Positions 17,142 to 25,094 of a stretch of 43,059 bases of DNA are shown piece by piece. The translations under genes and the position numbers were made by a program. The notes beneath the pieces are model-generated. The model searched no databases. It had not been told where the DNA came from and was given only the letters and a program-made list of their open reading frames with translations. Numbering within the stretch: position 1 is the first letter of the stretch; every line of letters starts with the position of its first letter. The stretch comes from Bacilli bacterium (GTDB lineage: Bacteria > Bacillota > Bacilli > Alicyclobacillales > SLC66). The stretch spans positions 1 through 43,059 of the forward strand of contig JABEUY010000004.1 of NCBI GenBank assembly GCA_013044175.1. Reading direction: 5' to 3'.

Positions 17142-18580
17142 TGTTGCTCCGCTCCTTCATGGATGATCGTGATCACTTTTTGTGTCGTCATCGCCTCGAT
17201 CGAGGCACGTGCGCCTTCTTTGCCGATACCGCTGTTTTTTCGACCACCATAAGGCATTGAATCGGGTCTTGCGGTTGACGTCTGATTGAGATTAACGCTT
17301 CCATAGTCAAGACCGCGAGCGATCGCCATCGCCACTTGCAAATTATTTGTAAATACACCAGCTTGCAGGCCGAATTGCGAGTCGTTACATTGTTCGATCA
17401 CTTCTGCCACGCTGTCATAAGGAAGCACATTGACGATCGGTCCAAACGCTTCTTCGCACATGACTTGCATGGAGGGGCTTACGTTCGATAAAACGATTGG
17501 ATATAATACATTGTCTTCTCTTCGGATTTCGGTGTGCGAAATCGCACCCATGGTGATCGCGTCATGCACCCATTGCTCAACGCGCATGGCCGCTTTGGTT
17601 GCAATCATAGGGCCGATATCTGTCTTCTCGTCAAGCGGATCACCTGTCTTAAGTTGCTTGACCAAAGTGATGAATTCTTGGAGAAATTCATCGTAGATTT
17701 TGCGATGAACATAGATGCGTTGTGCGGACACACATACTTGTCCGGCGAAGGAGAAAGCCGCTTTGACCAACTGACTGGCAACTTCCTGCACATTGATATC
17801 GTCGTGAACGATGTTTGGCGCGTTAGAGCCAAGTTCGAGAATGACAGGGCGAATACCACTTTGTTGTTTAAGCAGTTGTCCTACTGCAACACTTCCTGTA
17901 AACGTATAGAGGTCGATTTGTTCGTCGATAAACAAAGTATGACCGACTTTGGGTCCGCCTAATACGACGGTAAGATAGCCGTCGGGTAACCCTGCTTCGA
18001 TCAGCAGATCGGCAAGCATACTAACTGACATCGGCGTCTGATCGGCCGGTTTTAGCACGACGGCATTACCTGCTGCCAGGGCAGGTGCGATTTTTAACGC
18101 GGTGATGTTCATCGGGAAATTAAACGGCGTGATCGCGCATACGACACCCACCGGTTCTCGAATGGTCATGCTGACGACCGTTTTTGTTCCCAAGGGTTCT
18201 TGTTCTTCGGTATAACCTTGAATGCGTGCCGCTTCTTCGGCAGCCATGCGAACGTTAAGTGTCGCTCGGCCGACTTCAAGCCGTGCATCGCGAATCGGCT
18301 TACCCGTCTCCATGCTGATCGCACGGGCGAGGTCTTCTTTGCGCTCTTTCATGAGTTCGGAAGTTTTAAGGAGGACATCGGCACGGGTACGCGGTGTAAA
18401 AGGTTTTCGTAGAGCTTTTTTAGCTGCTAAAATCGCCGACGTTACTTCGTCTTGCGTCGGTTCGATATAGGTAAAAATCGTTTCCTTCGTAAAGGGATTA
18501 ACGATCGATTGCACGGTGTTTTCTTGCTCTGCTTTCATTTGCCAACTGCCGTTCATCAGATAACTGCGATGAGTTGTCAT
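17138..18580 (-). CDS. NAD(P)-dependent aldehyde dehydrogenase
   Basis: This is a 480-residue member of the ALDH superfamily that oxidises an aldehyde to an acid. It contains the oxyanion-hole asparagine N154 in TPFNFP, cofactor-binding KPADQTP and FTGS, the general base E249 in LELGSNAP, and the catalytic cysteine C283 in FAGQVCVSAQR. GQVC with a following SAQR is seen in semialdehyde-type enzymes. It is the first gene of a two-gene operon with an omega-aminotransferase, so its substrate is probably the semialdehyde that the aminotransferase makes. GGGGG precedes ATG 18580 by about nine bases. A short inverted repeat TTAAG/CTTAA (18633-18647) lies in the upstream gap. Confidence 0.87.
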   Translation of the reverse strand: MTTHRSYLMNGSWQMKAEQENTVQSIVNPFTKETIFTYIEPTQDEVTSAILAAKKALRKPFTPRTRADVLLKTSELMKERKEDLARAISMETGKPIRDARLEVGRATLNVRMAAEEAARIQGYTEEQEPLGTKTVVSMTIREPVGVVCAITPFNFPMNITALKIAPALAAGNAVVLKPADQTPMSVSMLADLLIEAGLPDGYLTVVLGGPKVGHTLFIDEQIDLYTFTGSVAVGQLLKQQSGIRPVILELGSNAPNIVHDDINVQEVASQLVKAAFSFAGQVCVSAQRIYVHRKIYDEFLQEFITLVKQLKTGDPLDEKTDIGPMIATKAAMRVEQWVHDAITMGAISHTEIRREDNVLYPIVLSNVSPSMQVMCEEAFGPIVNVLPYDSVAEVIEQCNDSQFGLQAGVFTNNLQVAMAIARGLDYGSVNLNQTSTARPDSMPYGGRKNSGIGKEGARASIEAMTTQKVITIIHEGAEQQ

Positions 18581-18658
18581 GGGTTCATACCCCCGTTATT
18601 CTTGCTGATAGGCACAGCGTAGCGAAACAAACTTAAGGTTGACTTAAAACCTTTTCTT

Positions 18659-18688
18659 TTGGTCGCCTATTGGGCAATATGGTATGAT
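18659..18688 (+). promoter_or_regulatory. Possible promoter of the DUF420 gene
   Basis: TTGGTC (18659-18664) and TATGAT (18683-18688) are 18 bases apart, 25 bases before the ATG at 18713. The match to consensus is moderate. Confidence 0.4.
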
Positions 18689-18712
18689 TGGACTATTGAA
18701 AGGAGGTCGCTC

Positions 18713-19186
18713 ATGGCGTCCGCAGTAGCTTTAATGAATGAGCTTTTTATGATTATCAGTTCTATTTTTGTTGGGATCGGTTGGTACCAAATCCGATCAC
18801 GCAAAAATCAACAGAATCATCGTAAGATGATGATAACCGCAACCGTTTTCGGGGCTTTATTTTTCATCAGTTATGCGCTGAGTTCCTTACTGATCGGGGA
18901 TAGTACGTTCGGTGGACCGCAAAGTATCGCCTTATTCTATCAAGTATTCTTGCAAGTTCACGTCATCCTGGCGACACTGGCTGCCATTCTTGGCGTGATC
19001 ACGCTTGTCCTTGCGCTTAAGGGGCGTTTTCAACGTCATAAAAAAATCGCTCCATGGACTGCGATTATGTGGTTTATCTCAGCAGGTACGGGACTTGTGG
19101 TTTATCTGATGCTGTTTATTATTTACAAGCCCGGACCAACCGTGGGTAACATCTTACATTTGATCTTGAAAGGCTCAGGCCATTAA
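18713..19186 (+). CDS. DUF420 membrane protein (CtaM/YozB-like)
   Basis: The protein has 157 residues from ATG 18713, with GAAAGGAGG just upstream; a longer in-frame reading from 18659 runs through the promoter region and is rejected. Four hydrophobic helices are visible. The family pattern is present: QNHRKMM before helix 2, QVHVILATLAAILG in helix 3, RHKKIAPWTAIMWF before helix 4 and the closing GLVVYLML. The conserved histidines are kept. In Staphylococcus the DUF420 protein CtaM is needed to mature a haem-copper oxidase, so a role in terminal-oxidase assembly is likely, although no oxidase genes lie nearby. Convergent with the metallo-hydrolase gene. Confidence 0.85.
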   Translation: MASAVALMNELFMIISSIFVGIGWYQIRSRKNQQNHRKMMITATVFGALFFISYALSSLLIGDSTFGGPQSIALFYQVFLQVHVILATLAAILGVITLVLALKGRFQRHKKIAPWTAIMWFISAGTGLVVYLMLFIIYKPGPTVGNILHLILKGSGH

Positions 19187-19195
19187 ATCAACAGG

Positions 19196-20044
19196 TTATT
19201 CGCTAATCATGTACAACAGTTTAAGAAGATGCGGATCTTGCTTACTATAGATCCGCTTTTGTTTTTCTAAACGTTGTAAGTGGCCAAGAATATTGCGCCT
19301 TACAACCCAATGGTCACCTTTTTGTTGGTACAGGCTGGTTGCGATTTCTTCCACCGTCATCGCTTTGTCTTGAAGCAACGTGAGAATTTGTTGGTCACGC
19401 AAAAGTCGCCGATCATAAAGATCTTCCATATATTTGCGGGGATGCTCGATGACAGGACCATGGCCGCCGTAGATCAAGTTAGGATCGATTTCGATTAACT
19501 TTTTTAATGAGTTGAGATACTCTTCAAGGTGTCCATCTGGAGGTCCTACCCATACACTACTTCCCGCAATCACCATATCACCGGAAAATAAACAATCCGC
19601 TTCTTCGAGATAGTACGAAACATGACCATGCGCATGGCCTGGTGTCTCGATGACGTGGATTGTCTGATCCTGAAAACGAATGATATCTTCTTGGGTTAGT
19701 TTATTGAGCGTGAGTTGGCTTGGATCAAACCCTTCCTTGTTCCAAGTTGCGATCAATAGATCATAAGCATCTTCATGACAGTAGATCGGACATTGTTGCA
19801 GTGTTGCGAGTATGGGTGCACCGAGACTATGATCGATATGATGATGCGTGAGATAAATCGCTTGTAGGTTGAGTTTTTTACGGATTACTTCATTCAGGAT
19901 CAGTTGGATATTCTCATCATTGGCAAAACCTGCGTCGATGAGAATCGCTTGATCACTTCGCTGTACGAGATAGACATTTACTGACAGTGTCATGCCAAAG
20001 CGTTCTTCCAAGGCGAGCAAAGTCGTAATAGAAAATGGATTCAT
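19196..20044 (-). CDS. Metallo-beta-lactamase-fold hydrolase
   Basis: The zinc-binding signature THHHIDHSLG (HxHxDH) follows a hydrophobic strand ending ILIDAG. Further ligands appear in TPGHAHGHVSYYL, FSGDMV and YGGHGPVIEHP, so the binuclear site looks complete. After about residue 200 a helical, winged-helix-like tail occurs (MTVEEIATSLYQ, ILGHLQRLEKQKRI), as in LACTB2/YobT-type hydrolases. The substrate is unknown; thioesters, nucleic acid ends or lactones are used by relatives. ATG 20044 is preferred over GTG 20056, which lies in the AAAGGTGGG ribosome binding site. It is divergent from the HAD phosphatase gene, with about 35 bases between starts. Confidence 0.82.
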   Translation of the reverse strand: MNPFSITTLLALEERFGMTLSVNVYLVQRSDQAILIDAGFANDENIQLILNEVIRKKLNLQAIYLTHHHIDHSLGAPILATLQQCPIYCHEDAYDLLIATWNKEGFDPSQLTLNKLTQEDIIRFQDQTIHVIETPGHAHGHVSYYLEEADCLFSGDMVIAGSSVWVGPPDGHLEEYLNSLKKLIEIDPNLIYGGHGPVIEHPRKYMEDLYDRRLLRDQQILTLLQDKAMTVEEIATSLYQQKGDHWVVRRNILGHLQRLEKQKRIYSKQDPHLLKLLYMISE

Positions 20045-20080
20045 GTTGATACCCACCTTTCGATAGGAGTGAAGAATAGA

Positions 20081-20866
20081 ATGATCAAAGAAACCAAAGC
20101 GTATCTGATCGATTTAGATGGTACCCTTTTTCGCGGGCACACACCGTTAGAAGGTGCGATCGAATGGATTACGTATCTTAAGCAAAACCATATCCCTTTT
20201 TTATATTGGACAAATAACTCAACAAGAACACCGCAAGCGTTGTCGAATCATTTGCAGTCGATGGGATTTATGGCGACACCAGATGACGTGTATACCAGTT
20301 CGTTAGCGATGCGGGATCATCTTGTTCAGCGATACGGCACGGATGGTAAAAAGCAAGTTGTCTATGTGATTGGTGAAGAAGGTATTAACGATGCGCTACA
20401 AGTTAACTTTACCATTTCTGCGCAGGAAATGAACAGCAAGGAGGAGAAAACTTCCTTGGTCGTTGTCGGTCTTGATCGCTCCGTGACGTACAAAAAAGTT
20501 CAACGAGCTGTACAAGCGATTTTAAATGGCGCGACGTTTTATGCTACGAACCCTGATCGTTTGCTTTGGACGGATGAAGGATTAGCGCCAGGTGCAGGAT
20601 CGATCGTAGCATGGGTAGCTTATGCGGTGGATCGCGCACCTATCATGTTGGGTAAACCGGAACCTTCGTTTGTCCATCAGGCTTGTCAACGACTTGGCGT
20701 CAAAGCATCAGACACGATCGTCGTCGGCGATAATCCACGTACTGATATCCGCGCAGGAAAGGCTGCTGGTGCCTATACCGTGTTGCTTCGGTCCACACTT
20801 TCTCAAGATCTTGGCGATGATATTCCAGATAAAACGGTCGATTCGCTATTTGAATTATTCGCTTGA
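20081..20866 (+). CDS. HAD superfamily IIA phosphatase (NagD/AraL-like)
   Basis: The HAD motifs are in order: YLIDLDGTLF (nucleophile and acid/base aspartates), WTNNST (motif II threonine), the lysine of MLGKPEP (motif III) and VVGDNPRTDIRAGKAAG (motif IV). The cap between motifs II and III is the IIA type. Family members dephosphorylate small phosphometabolites (sugar phosphates, nucleotides, glycerol phosphate), often as house-cleaning enzymes. TAGGAG lies eleven bases before ATG 20081; the earlier GTG 20069 overlaps it. The stop codon overlaps the -35 element of the nrdR promoter. Confidence 0.85.
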   Translation: MIKETKAYLIDLDGTLFRGHTPLEGAIEWITYLKQNHIPFLYWTNNSTRTPQALSNHLQSMGFMATPDDVYTSSLAMRDHLVQRYGTDGKKQVVYVIGEEGINDALQVNFTISAQEMNSKEEKTSLVVVGLDRSVTYKKVQRAVQAILNGATFYATNPDRLLWTDEGLAPGAGSIVAWVAYAVDRAPIMLGKPEPSFVHQACQRLGVKASDTIVVGDNPRTDIRAGKAAGAYTVLLRSTLSQDLGDDIPDKTVDSLFELFA

Positions 20867-20892
20867 CCAGCTCTATATATAGCGTTTATAAT
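20863..20892 (+). promoter_or_regulatory. Promoter of nrdR-nrdJ
   Basis: TTGACC (20863-20868) and TATAAT (20887-20892) have an 18-base spacer. The first NrdR box lies inside the spacer, so bound repressor would block RNA polymerase. The -35 element overlaps the stop codon of the preceding gene. Confidence 0.75.
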
Positions 20893-20927
20893 CGTCTTTG
20901 TTTGTTATCAAACACTACATATAGTGC
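20873..20927. promoter_or_regulatory. Pair of NrdR boxes
   Basis: Box 1 is the palindrome CTATATATAG (20873-20882). Box 2 is ACACTACATATAGTGC (20912-20927), close to the NrdR consensus ACACwATATATwGTGT. The centres are 42 bases apart, four helical turns, which matches the paired, phased sites NrdR is known to need. They lie in front of nrdR itself and nrdJ, so the operon should be self-repressed when dATP is abundant. Confidence 0.82.
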
Positions 20928-20941
20928 GGGGTTGATATACC

Positions 20942-21418
20942 ATGCGATGTCCGTTTTGTCAAGCGGTCGATTCGCGTGTCGTCGAATCGAGAACCAATGA
21001 AGAGCAGTCCTTAGTGCGTAGACGCAGAGAGTGTATCGAGTGTGGAAGAAGGTTTACCACGTATGAGCGCGTTGAATATACGCCGCTTCTCGTCGTGAAA
21101 AAGGATAAGACAAGGGAAAGTTTCGACCGCGATAAACTGATGCGTGGTATCACGAGGGCTTGTGAGAAAAGACCGATTACCCTTGAACAAATCGAAACGA
21201 TGGTCGATGAAGTCGATAAGCAATTGCGGGTAGATTATGAACGTGAAGTGCCAACTTCCGCGATCGGTGAGCGTGTTATGGAATTGTTGCGTGAGATCGA
21301 TGGCGTCGCTTATGTGCGTTTTGCGAGTGTCTATCGGGAATTTCGTGATGTAGAGACGTTTGCTAAAGAGATATTACAGCTTTTAAATAATCAAAGTGGA
21401 CGCAAGGTGGAGGGGTAA
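20942..21418 (+). CDS. nrdR: Transcriptional repressor NrdR
   Basis: NrdR represses ribonucleotide reductase genes in response to dATP/ATP. The N-terminal zinc ribbon has MRCPFC and CIECGRRFTTYER (four cysteines, at 3, 6, 31 and 34), followed by the ATP-cone domain: VVKKD..RESFDRDKLMRGI, PTSAIGERVMELLREIDGVAYVRFASVYREF. The length of 158 residues is standard. It is the first gene of an operon with nrdJ (two bases between stop and start) and sits behind two NrdR boxes, which indicates autoregulation. Confidence 0.97.
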   Translation: MRCPFCQAVDSRVVESRTNEEQSLVRRRRECIECGRRFTTYERVEYTPLLVVKKDKTRESFDRDKLMRGITRACEKRPITLEQIETMVDEVDKQLRVDYEREVPTSAIGERVMELLREIDGVAYVRFASVYREFRDVETFAKEILQLLNNQSGRKVEG

Positions 21419-21420
21419 GG

Positions 21421-24400
21421 ATGAGTAAAGAAGTATCGATGTTGCCATTTAATGATGAAGATCGACTGTCATTGACAGGAGAAAGAATTGTCGCTGATCG
21501 TTATCTGCTTAAAGATGCGCAAAAAGAGACATTGCGTGTGGGAAGTCTTGTCGTTGCTGTGCTCGATCGTAAACGCGCTTACCACGAACTTGCACGCGTG
21601 ATTGCCGTCGATGAGAAAAATAATCAAGTCACGGTAGAATTACGCGATGGCTATACACAGGAATTACCTTTTGATCATATCGATGTCTTGCAAGAGACGG
21701 CGCCAAGAGCGATGTGGCGCCGCATTGCTAAAGGTGTATCCCAAGTGACGAAAGATCCTGAGCATTTTGAAGAACGCTTCTATGAGCTACAACGCAATTG
21801 GCGCTACGTTCCTGGAGGGCGAATCAATGCTTCGATGGGTACAGGCATTCAAACAACTAGCTACAACTGTTTTGTGATTCCTAATGTCGGTCATGGCGTT
21901 CGTGATTATGCGCGCTCTTTTGGTCAGACGCTGGAGATTCAAGCCCGGTCTGGCGGTGTCGGCATGAACCTCAGTCAAGTGCCACCGCAAGGTACACTGG
22001 TCGCGATCAGCGAGACGCCTAGGAAAAAAGAACTGGCGTTAGCGCTCGATGTCTGGCATGGCGATCTGCTCGATTTTCTGGCACAAGAATATCCAAATAG
22101 CAGTAAGGTTGTAAGGGTGTCACAAGCGTTTTTGCGTGCGGTTGAAGAAGAAGACCTCTGGACCTTTGTTTTTCCTGATACCTCCTATGCGGAATATGAT
22201 GCATTATGGACGGGTGATTTAGCATCATGGATAGCGAAAGACTTACCGGTTAAGTATGGTGAAACCTTACCAGCTCATGTGATTTATGAAAGAATTGTCG
22301 ATAGTGGTGCTTCCTTGTTACAAGATCTTGTCGGTACCGTTTTTTACCCAGGAGATAGCCGTGGCACGATCGCTTCGACGCTTGGGGATATGTGGGAAAA
22401 GATGCTCGACGGTAAGCGTGTGACGATCTGTCTTTCCTCGCTTCGCCCGCGTTATAGCTATGTGCGTGGTGTTCACGGACGCAGTTCAGGCGCGTATTCA
22501 TGGGGAATTTTATATGACAAAGGCAACCAAGTCTTTGGCATGGGATTCGGTCCTGTCGGCGTCGGTGAAATCATGAGTGTCGGTTGCCAGTTAACACTTC
22601 AAGGCGGTTCACGTCGTGGTGCGTTGATGTTAATTCTGAATGATCGCCACGCGGATATTCGCAAATTTATCACCTGTAAACAAGAGGATGGCGTGATTTC
22701 TGGCGCGAACATTTCGGTAGGGATCTCTGAAGAATTCATGGCGACCAAAAAAGCGGGTGGCATGTGGTCGATCGGTTTTCCTTCACTGCACGAAGTTGAC
22801 CAGTTTGACGGTGATTTCTTTGCGTTTGAACAGGCAGGTCATAAGGTTGTCGCGACAGACACTTTTTTGGCGGAACAACTTTGGGATGAACTGGTGACAT
22901 CCGCTTGGAAATCGGCAGAGCCTGGTGTCGTTTTTCTAGGAAGATACAATCGCATGTCGAATTCGGCGTATTTTAACCCGATTATCGCGACCAATCCTTG
23001 TGGCGAACAAGGCTTACCCGCTTATGGTATCTGTAATCTTGGCGCTGTCGTCTTGAGCGGTTTTGCTGCCGGTTTTGCGGATAGCGGGAAATCGATCGCT
23101 TTTGATGATGCTAACAAAGAAGCGTACATACGCACGTTGCTTCGTGCTTCTTTTGATGAAGAAAAAACGGCGTTTCTGCTGCATCATGTCGCATGGGAAG
23201 AACTCGAAATGGTGACGCGAACAGGTCTTCGTTTTCAAGACGCTGTGATTGACGCGACGTACTATCCCTTTGAAGAAAACCGTCATAATCAATTGAATGA
23301 ACGTCGCGTCGGACTCGGAATCATGGGACTGCACGATTTGTTGATTTATTGTGGAATACGCTATGGTTCACAAGAATCGGTCGCTTTTATCGATGTGTTG
23401 ATCGGGATGATGGCCGAATGGTGCTATCTCGAATCGATCGAACTCGCCAAAGAAAACGGGCCTTTCCCCAAATTCGATGCTGATCAGTTTCTTTCCTCAG
23501 GGTATATGCAAAACATGGCCATTACCCGTCCGCATGTCGCAAAAGCGATTCGAGAACATGGTGTGCGCAATGTGACGACGATGACGATTGCGCCAACGGG
23601 GACAACCGGTACTATGGTGGGTTGTTCAACCGGTTGTGAGCCTTATTATGCATGGTCTTATTATCGCAATTCACGACTCGGCATGTTTGAAGAAAGTGCT
23701 GAGATCGTCAAATTGTATCAAGAACTTCATCCTAATCATGAACTTCCTCAGTACTTCGTGACGAGCATGGAATTATCGCCTGAAGAGCATGTTCGCGTGC
23801 AAGCTGCGTTACAGACATGGATTGATAGCAGTATCTCGAAAACTTGCAATGCGCCAAACTCGTATACCATTCAAGATACGAAAGAGCTCTATGATTTGGC
23901 GTATGAACTCGGATGTAAAGGTGTTACGATTTATCGCGATGGATCGCGCTCAGAGCAAGTCTTGTCCTTGACGAATCCTGATGAGCAAAAAGAGAGTGAA
24001 GATACAACAAAAGCAGCGTATGTGAAAGCCAGCATGAATCAAGAACAAGTTGGCTACCAAAAACGCAAACGTCCTGCTGTGCTCTACGGTGCGACGTATG
24101 AGAAAGAAACGCCGCTTGGCACTGCGTTTATCACGATCAATGATGATATGCACGAACCGCTCGCACGCGAAGTTTTTGTCAACATCGGCAAAGCGGGATC
24201 GGATGTCTATGCGGCCAATGAAGCACTAGGTCGCGCGATCACCCTTTATCTGATGGATTCTCGCAATCCGGATAAAGAAGCGGTGCTTGTCAAGCATTTC
24301 CGTGGCATTGGTGGACAGAGTTCTGTCGGTTTTGGCGAAAGACGAATCACGAGTGTACCTGATGCGATCGCAAAATCGTTAATTGAGCATGCTGAGACGT

Positions 24401-24615
24401 TCCCACTTCGTCAAATTCATCTCGATCCGAGTGTGTATGATCATGTCGAGACCTTCTCGCAAGATCAAGCTGTGACTTTCGAGCAAAATGATCGTTTACA
24501 AACGCTTCGTGATGCGGAAGTCGGTCGCGATCTGTGTCCGAATTGCCACCAACTCAGTTTGGTGCGTCATGGTGGTTGTAATGAGTGTGAAGCTTGTGGT
24601 TATAGCAAGTGCTAA
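21421..24615 (+). CDS. nrdJ: Adenosylcobalamin-dependent (class II) ribonucleotide reductase, with internal duplication
   Basis: The enzyme makes deoxyribonucleotides with a B12-generated thiyl radical, independent of oxygen. TTSYNCFV (C150) and YGICNLG (C538) supply the redox cysteines. TNPCGEQ has the radical cysteine C527 with N525 and E529. A TSCPD domain (FITINDDMHEPLAREVFVNIGKAG, split by the usual strand) and a cysteine-rich tail (LCPNCHQ, GGCNECEACGYSKC) close the protein. It is unusually long at 1064 residues. Residues about 151-308 and 309-505 are diverged copies of the same segment: LSQVPP/LSSLRP, WHGDLLDF/RHADIRKF, LWTFVFP/MWSIGFP, AHVIYERIVDSGAS/AEQLWDELVTSAWKS, GTVF/GVVF. Copy 1 keeps SYNC, SGGVG and FPDT; copy 2 keeps GRSSG, QGGSRRGAL and ANISVGIS. 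No intein motifs were found. Confidence 0.92.
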   Translation: MSKEVSMLPFNDEDRLSLTGERIVADRYLLKDAQKETLRVGSLVVAVLDRKRAYHELARVIAVDEKNNQVTVELRDGYTQELPFDHIDVLQETAPRAMWRRIAKGVSQVTKDPEHFEERFYELQRNWRYVPGGRINASMGTGIQTTSYNCFVIPNVGHGVRDYARSFGQTLEIQARSGGVGMNLSQVPPQGTLVAISETPRKKELALALDVWHGDLLDFLAQEYPNSSKVVRVSQAFLRAVEEEDLWTFVFPDTSYAEYDALWTGDLASWIAKDLPVKYGETLPAHVIYERIVDSGASLLQDLVGTVFYPGDSRGTIASTLGDMWEKMLDGKRVTICLSSLRPRYSYVRGVHGRSSGAYSWGILYDKGNQVFGMGFGPVGVGEIMSVGCQLTLQGGSRRGALMLILNDRHADIRKFITCKQEDGVISGANISVGISEEFMATKKAGGMWSIGFPSLHEVDQFDGDFFAFEQAGHKVVATDTFLAEQLWDELVTSAWKSAEPGVVFLGRYNRMSNSAYFNPIIATNPCGEQGLPAYGICNLGAVVLSGFAAGFADSGKSIAFDDANKEAYIRTLLRASFDEEKTAFLLHHVAWEELEMVTRTGLRFQDAVIDATYYPFEENRHNQLNERRVGLGIMGLHDLLIYCGIRYGSQESVAFIDVLIGMMAEWCYLESIELAKENGPFPKFDADQFLSSGYMQNMAITRPHVAKAIREHGVRNVTTMTIAPTGTTGTMVGCSTGCEPYYAWSYYRNSRLGMFEESAEIVKLYQELHPNHELPQYFVTSMELSPEEHVRVQAALQTWIDSSISKTCNAPNSYTIQDTKELYDLAYELGCKGVTIYRDGSRSEQVLSLTNPDEQKESEDTTKAAYVKASMNQEQVGYQKRKRPAVLYGATYEKETPLGTAFITINDDMHEPLAREVFVNIGKAGSDVYAANEALGRAITLYLMDSRNPDKEAVLVKHFRGIGGQSSVGFGERRITSVPDAIAKSLIEHAETFPLRQIHLDPSVYDHVETFSQDQAVTFEQNDRLQTLRDAEVGRDLCPNCHQLSLVRHGGCNECEACGYSKC

Positions 24616-24635
24616 ATCGCTAAAATAGCAATGAG

Positions 24636-24678
24636 AAGGCATCGTACGTCATGTAAGAGGTGACGGCGATGCCTTTTT
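24636..24678 (+). terminator. Rho-independent terminator of nrdR-nrdJ
   Basis: AGGCATCG (24637-24644) pairs with CGATGCCT (24667-24674), and the inner CGTCA/TGACG extends the stem. A T-run follows. The first in-frame ATG of the arsR reading frame (24660) lies inside this stem, which argues for a later start of arsR. Confidence 0.85.
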
Positions 24679-24715
24679 CGTTATGGGATTCAAAAGTCAT
24701 TCCGTTATCTTACAT

Positions 24716-24763
24716 TTGTATATCGCTATATACACGTATTATAATATTTAAAAATCTAAATAT
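24716..24763 (+). promoter_or_regulatory. Promoter of the arsR-hyf operon with two palindromic operator candidates
   Basis: TTGTAT (24716-24721) and a perfect TATAAT (24740-24745) have an 18-base spacer. GTATAT-CGCT-ATATAC (24718-24733) is a perfect inverted repeat inside the promoter spacer. ATATTTA (24744-24750) and TAAATAT (24757-24763) form a second one over the transcription start. The second has the geometry of ArsR-family operators. Autoregulation by the first gene is therefore likely. Confidence 0.7.
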
Positions 24764-24779
24764 AGTGGTGAAACGAACT

Positions 24780-25094
24780 GTGATCGAATTTAAGACAGAA
24801 CTCTTTAAGTCGATGGGTCATCCTACGCGACTGCGTATCTTGGAACTTTTACGAACCGGTGAAAAAACGGTGGGCGAACTGCAACAAAGTTTAGAGATCG
24901 ATGCTTCTTCGGTTTCGCAACAACTTTCCTTACTGCGCAATCGACAACTCGTCGATGCGAGAAAACAAGGCACGAACGTCTATTACAAAGTGAGAGACCC
25001 GTTACTTTTTGCGATCATGGATATCGCGCGGGAATTATTCCAACATCACGTCGAAAATATGCAATCGATGTTGGAGAATGCGCAAGAGGCATGA
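24780..25094 (+). CDS. ArsR-family transcriptional regulator without cysteines
   Basis: The product has 104 residues from GTG 24780: FKSMGHPTRLRILELL, then a winged helix-turn-helix (KTVGELQQSLEIDASSVSQQLSLLRNRQLV) and the wing ARKQGTNVYYKV. There is no cysteine, so thiol-based arsenic or persulfide sensing as in classic members is excluded. The histidine pair in ELFQHHVENM on the last helix could bind a metal as in CzrA/NmtR-type proteins, but that is inference. It overlaps hyfB by four bases (ATGA), so it is the first gene of the operon. The start is placed after the predicted transcription start; a longer reading begins inside the upstream terminator. Mycobacterial Rv0081, also an ArsR protein, heads a similar gene set. 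Confidence 0.85.
   Translation: MIEFKTELFKSMGHPTRLRILELLRTGEKTVGELQQSLEIDASSVSQQLSLLRNRQLVDARKQGTNVYYKVRDPLLFAIMDIARELFQHHVENMQSMLENAQEA

Noticed and set aside
21961-22440. An intein inside NrdJ as the cause of its length
   Set aside because: No Cys/Ser splice start, no His-Asn end and no homing-endonuclease motifs. The extra stretch instead aligns to the adjacent NrdJ segment.
24660-24779. A longer N-terminus for the ArsR regulator
   Set aside because: It would start inside the nrdJ terminator, run through the predicted promoter and add a non-family sequence.
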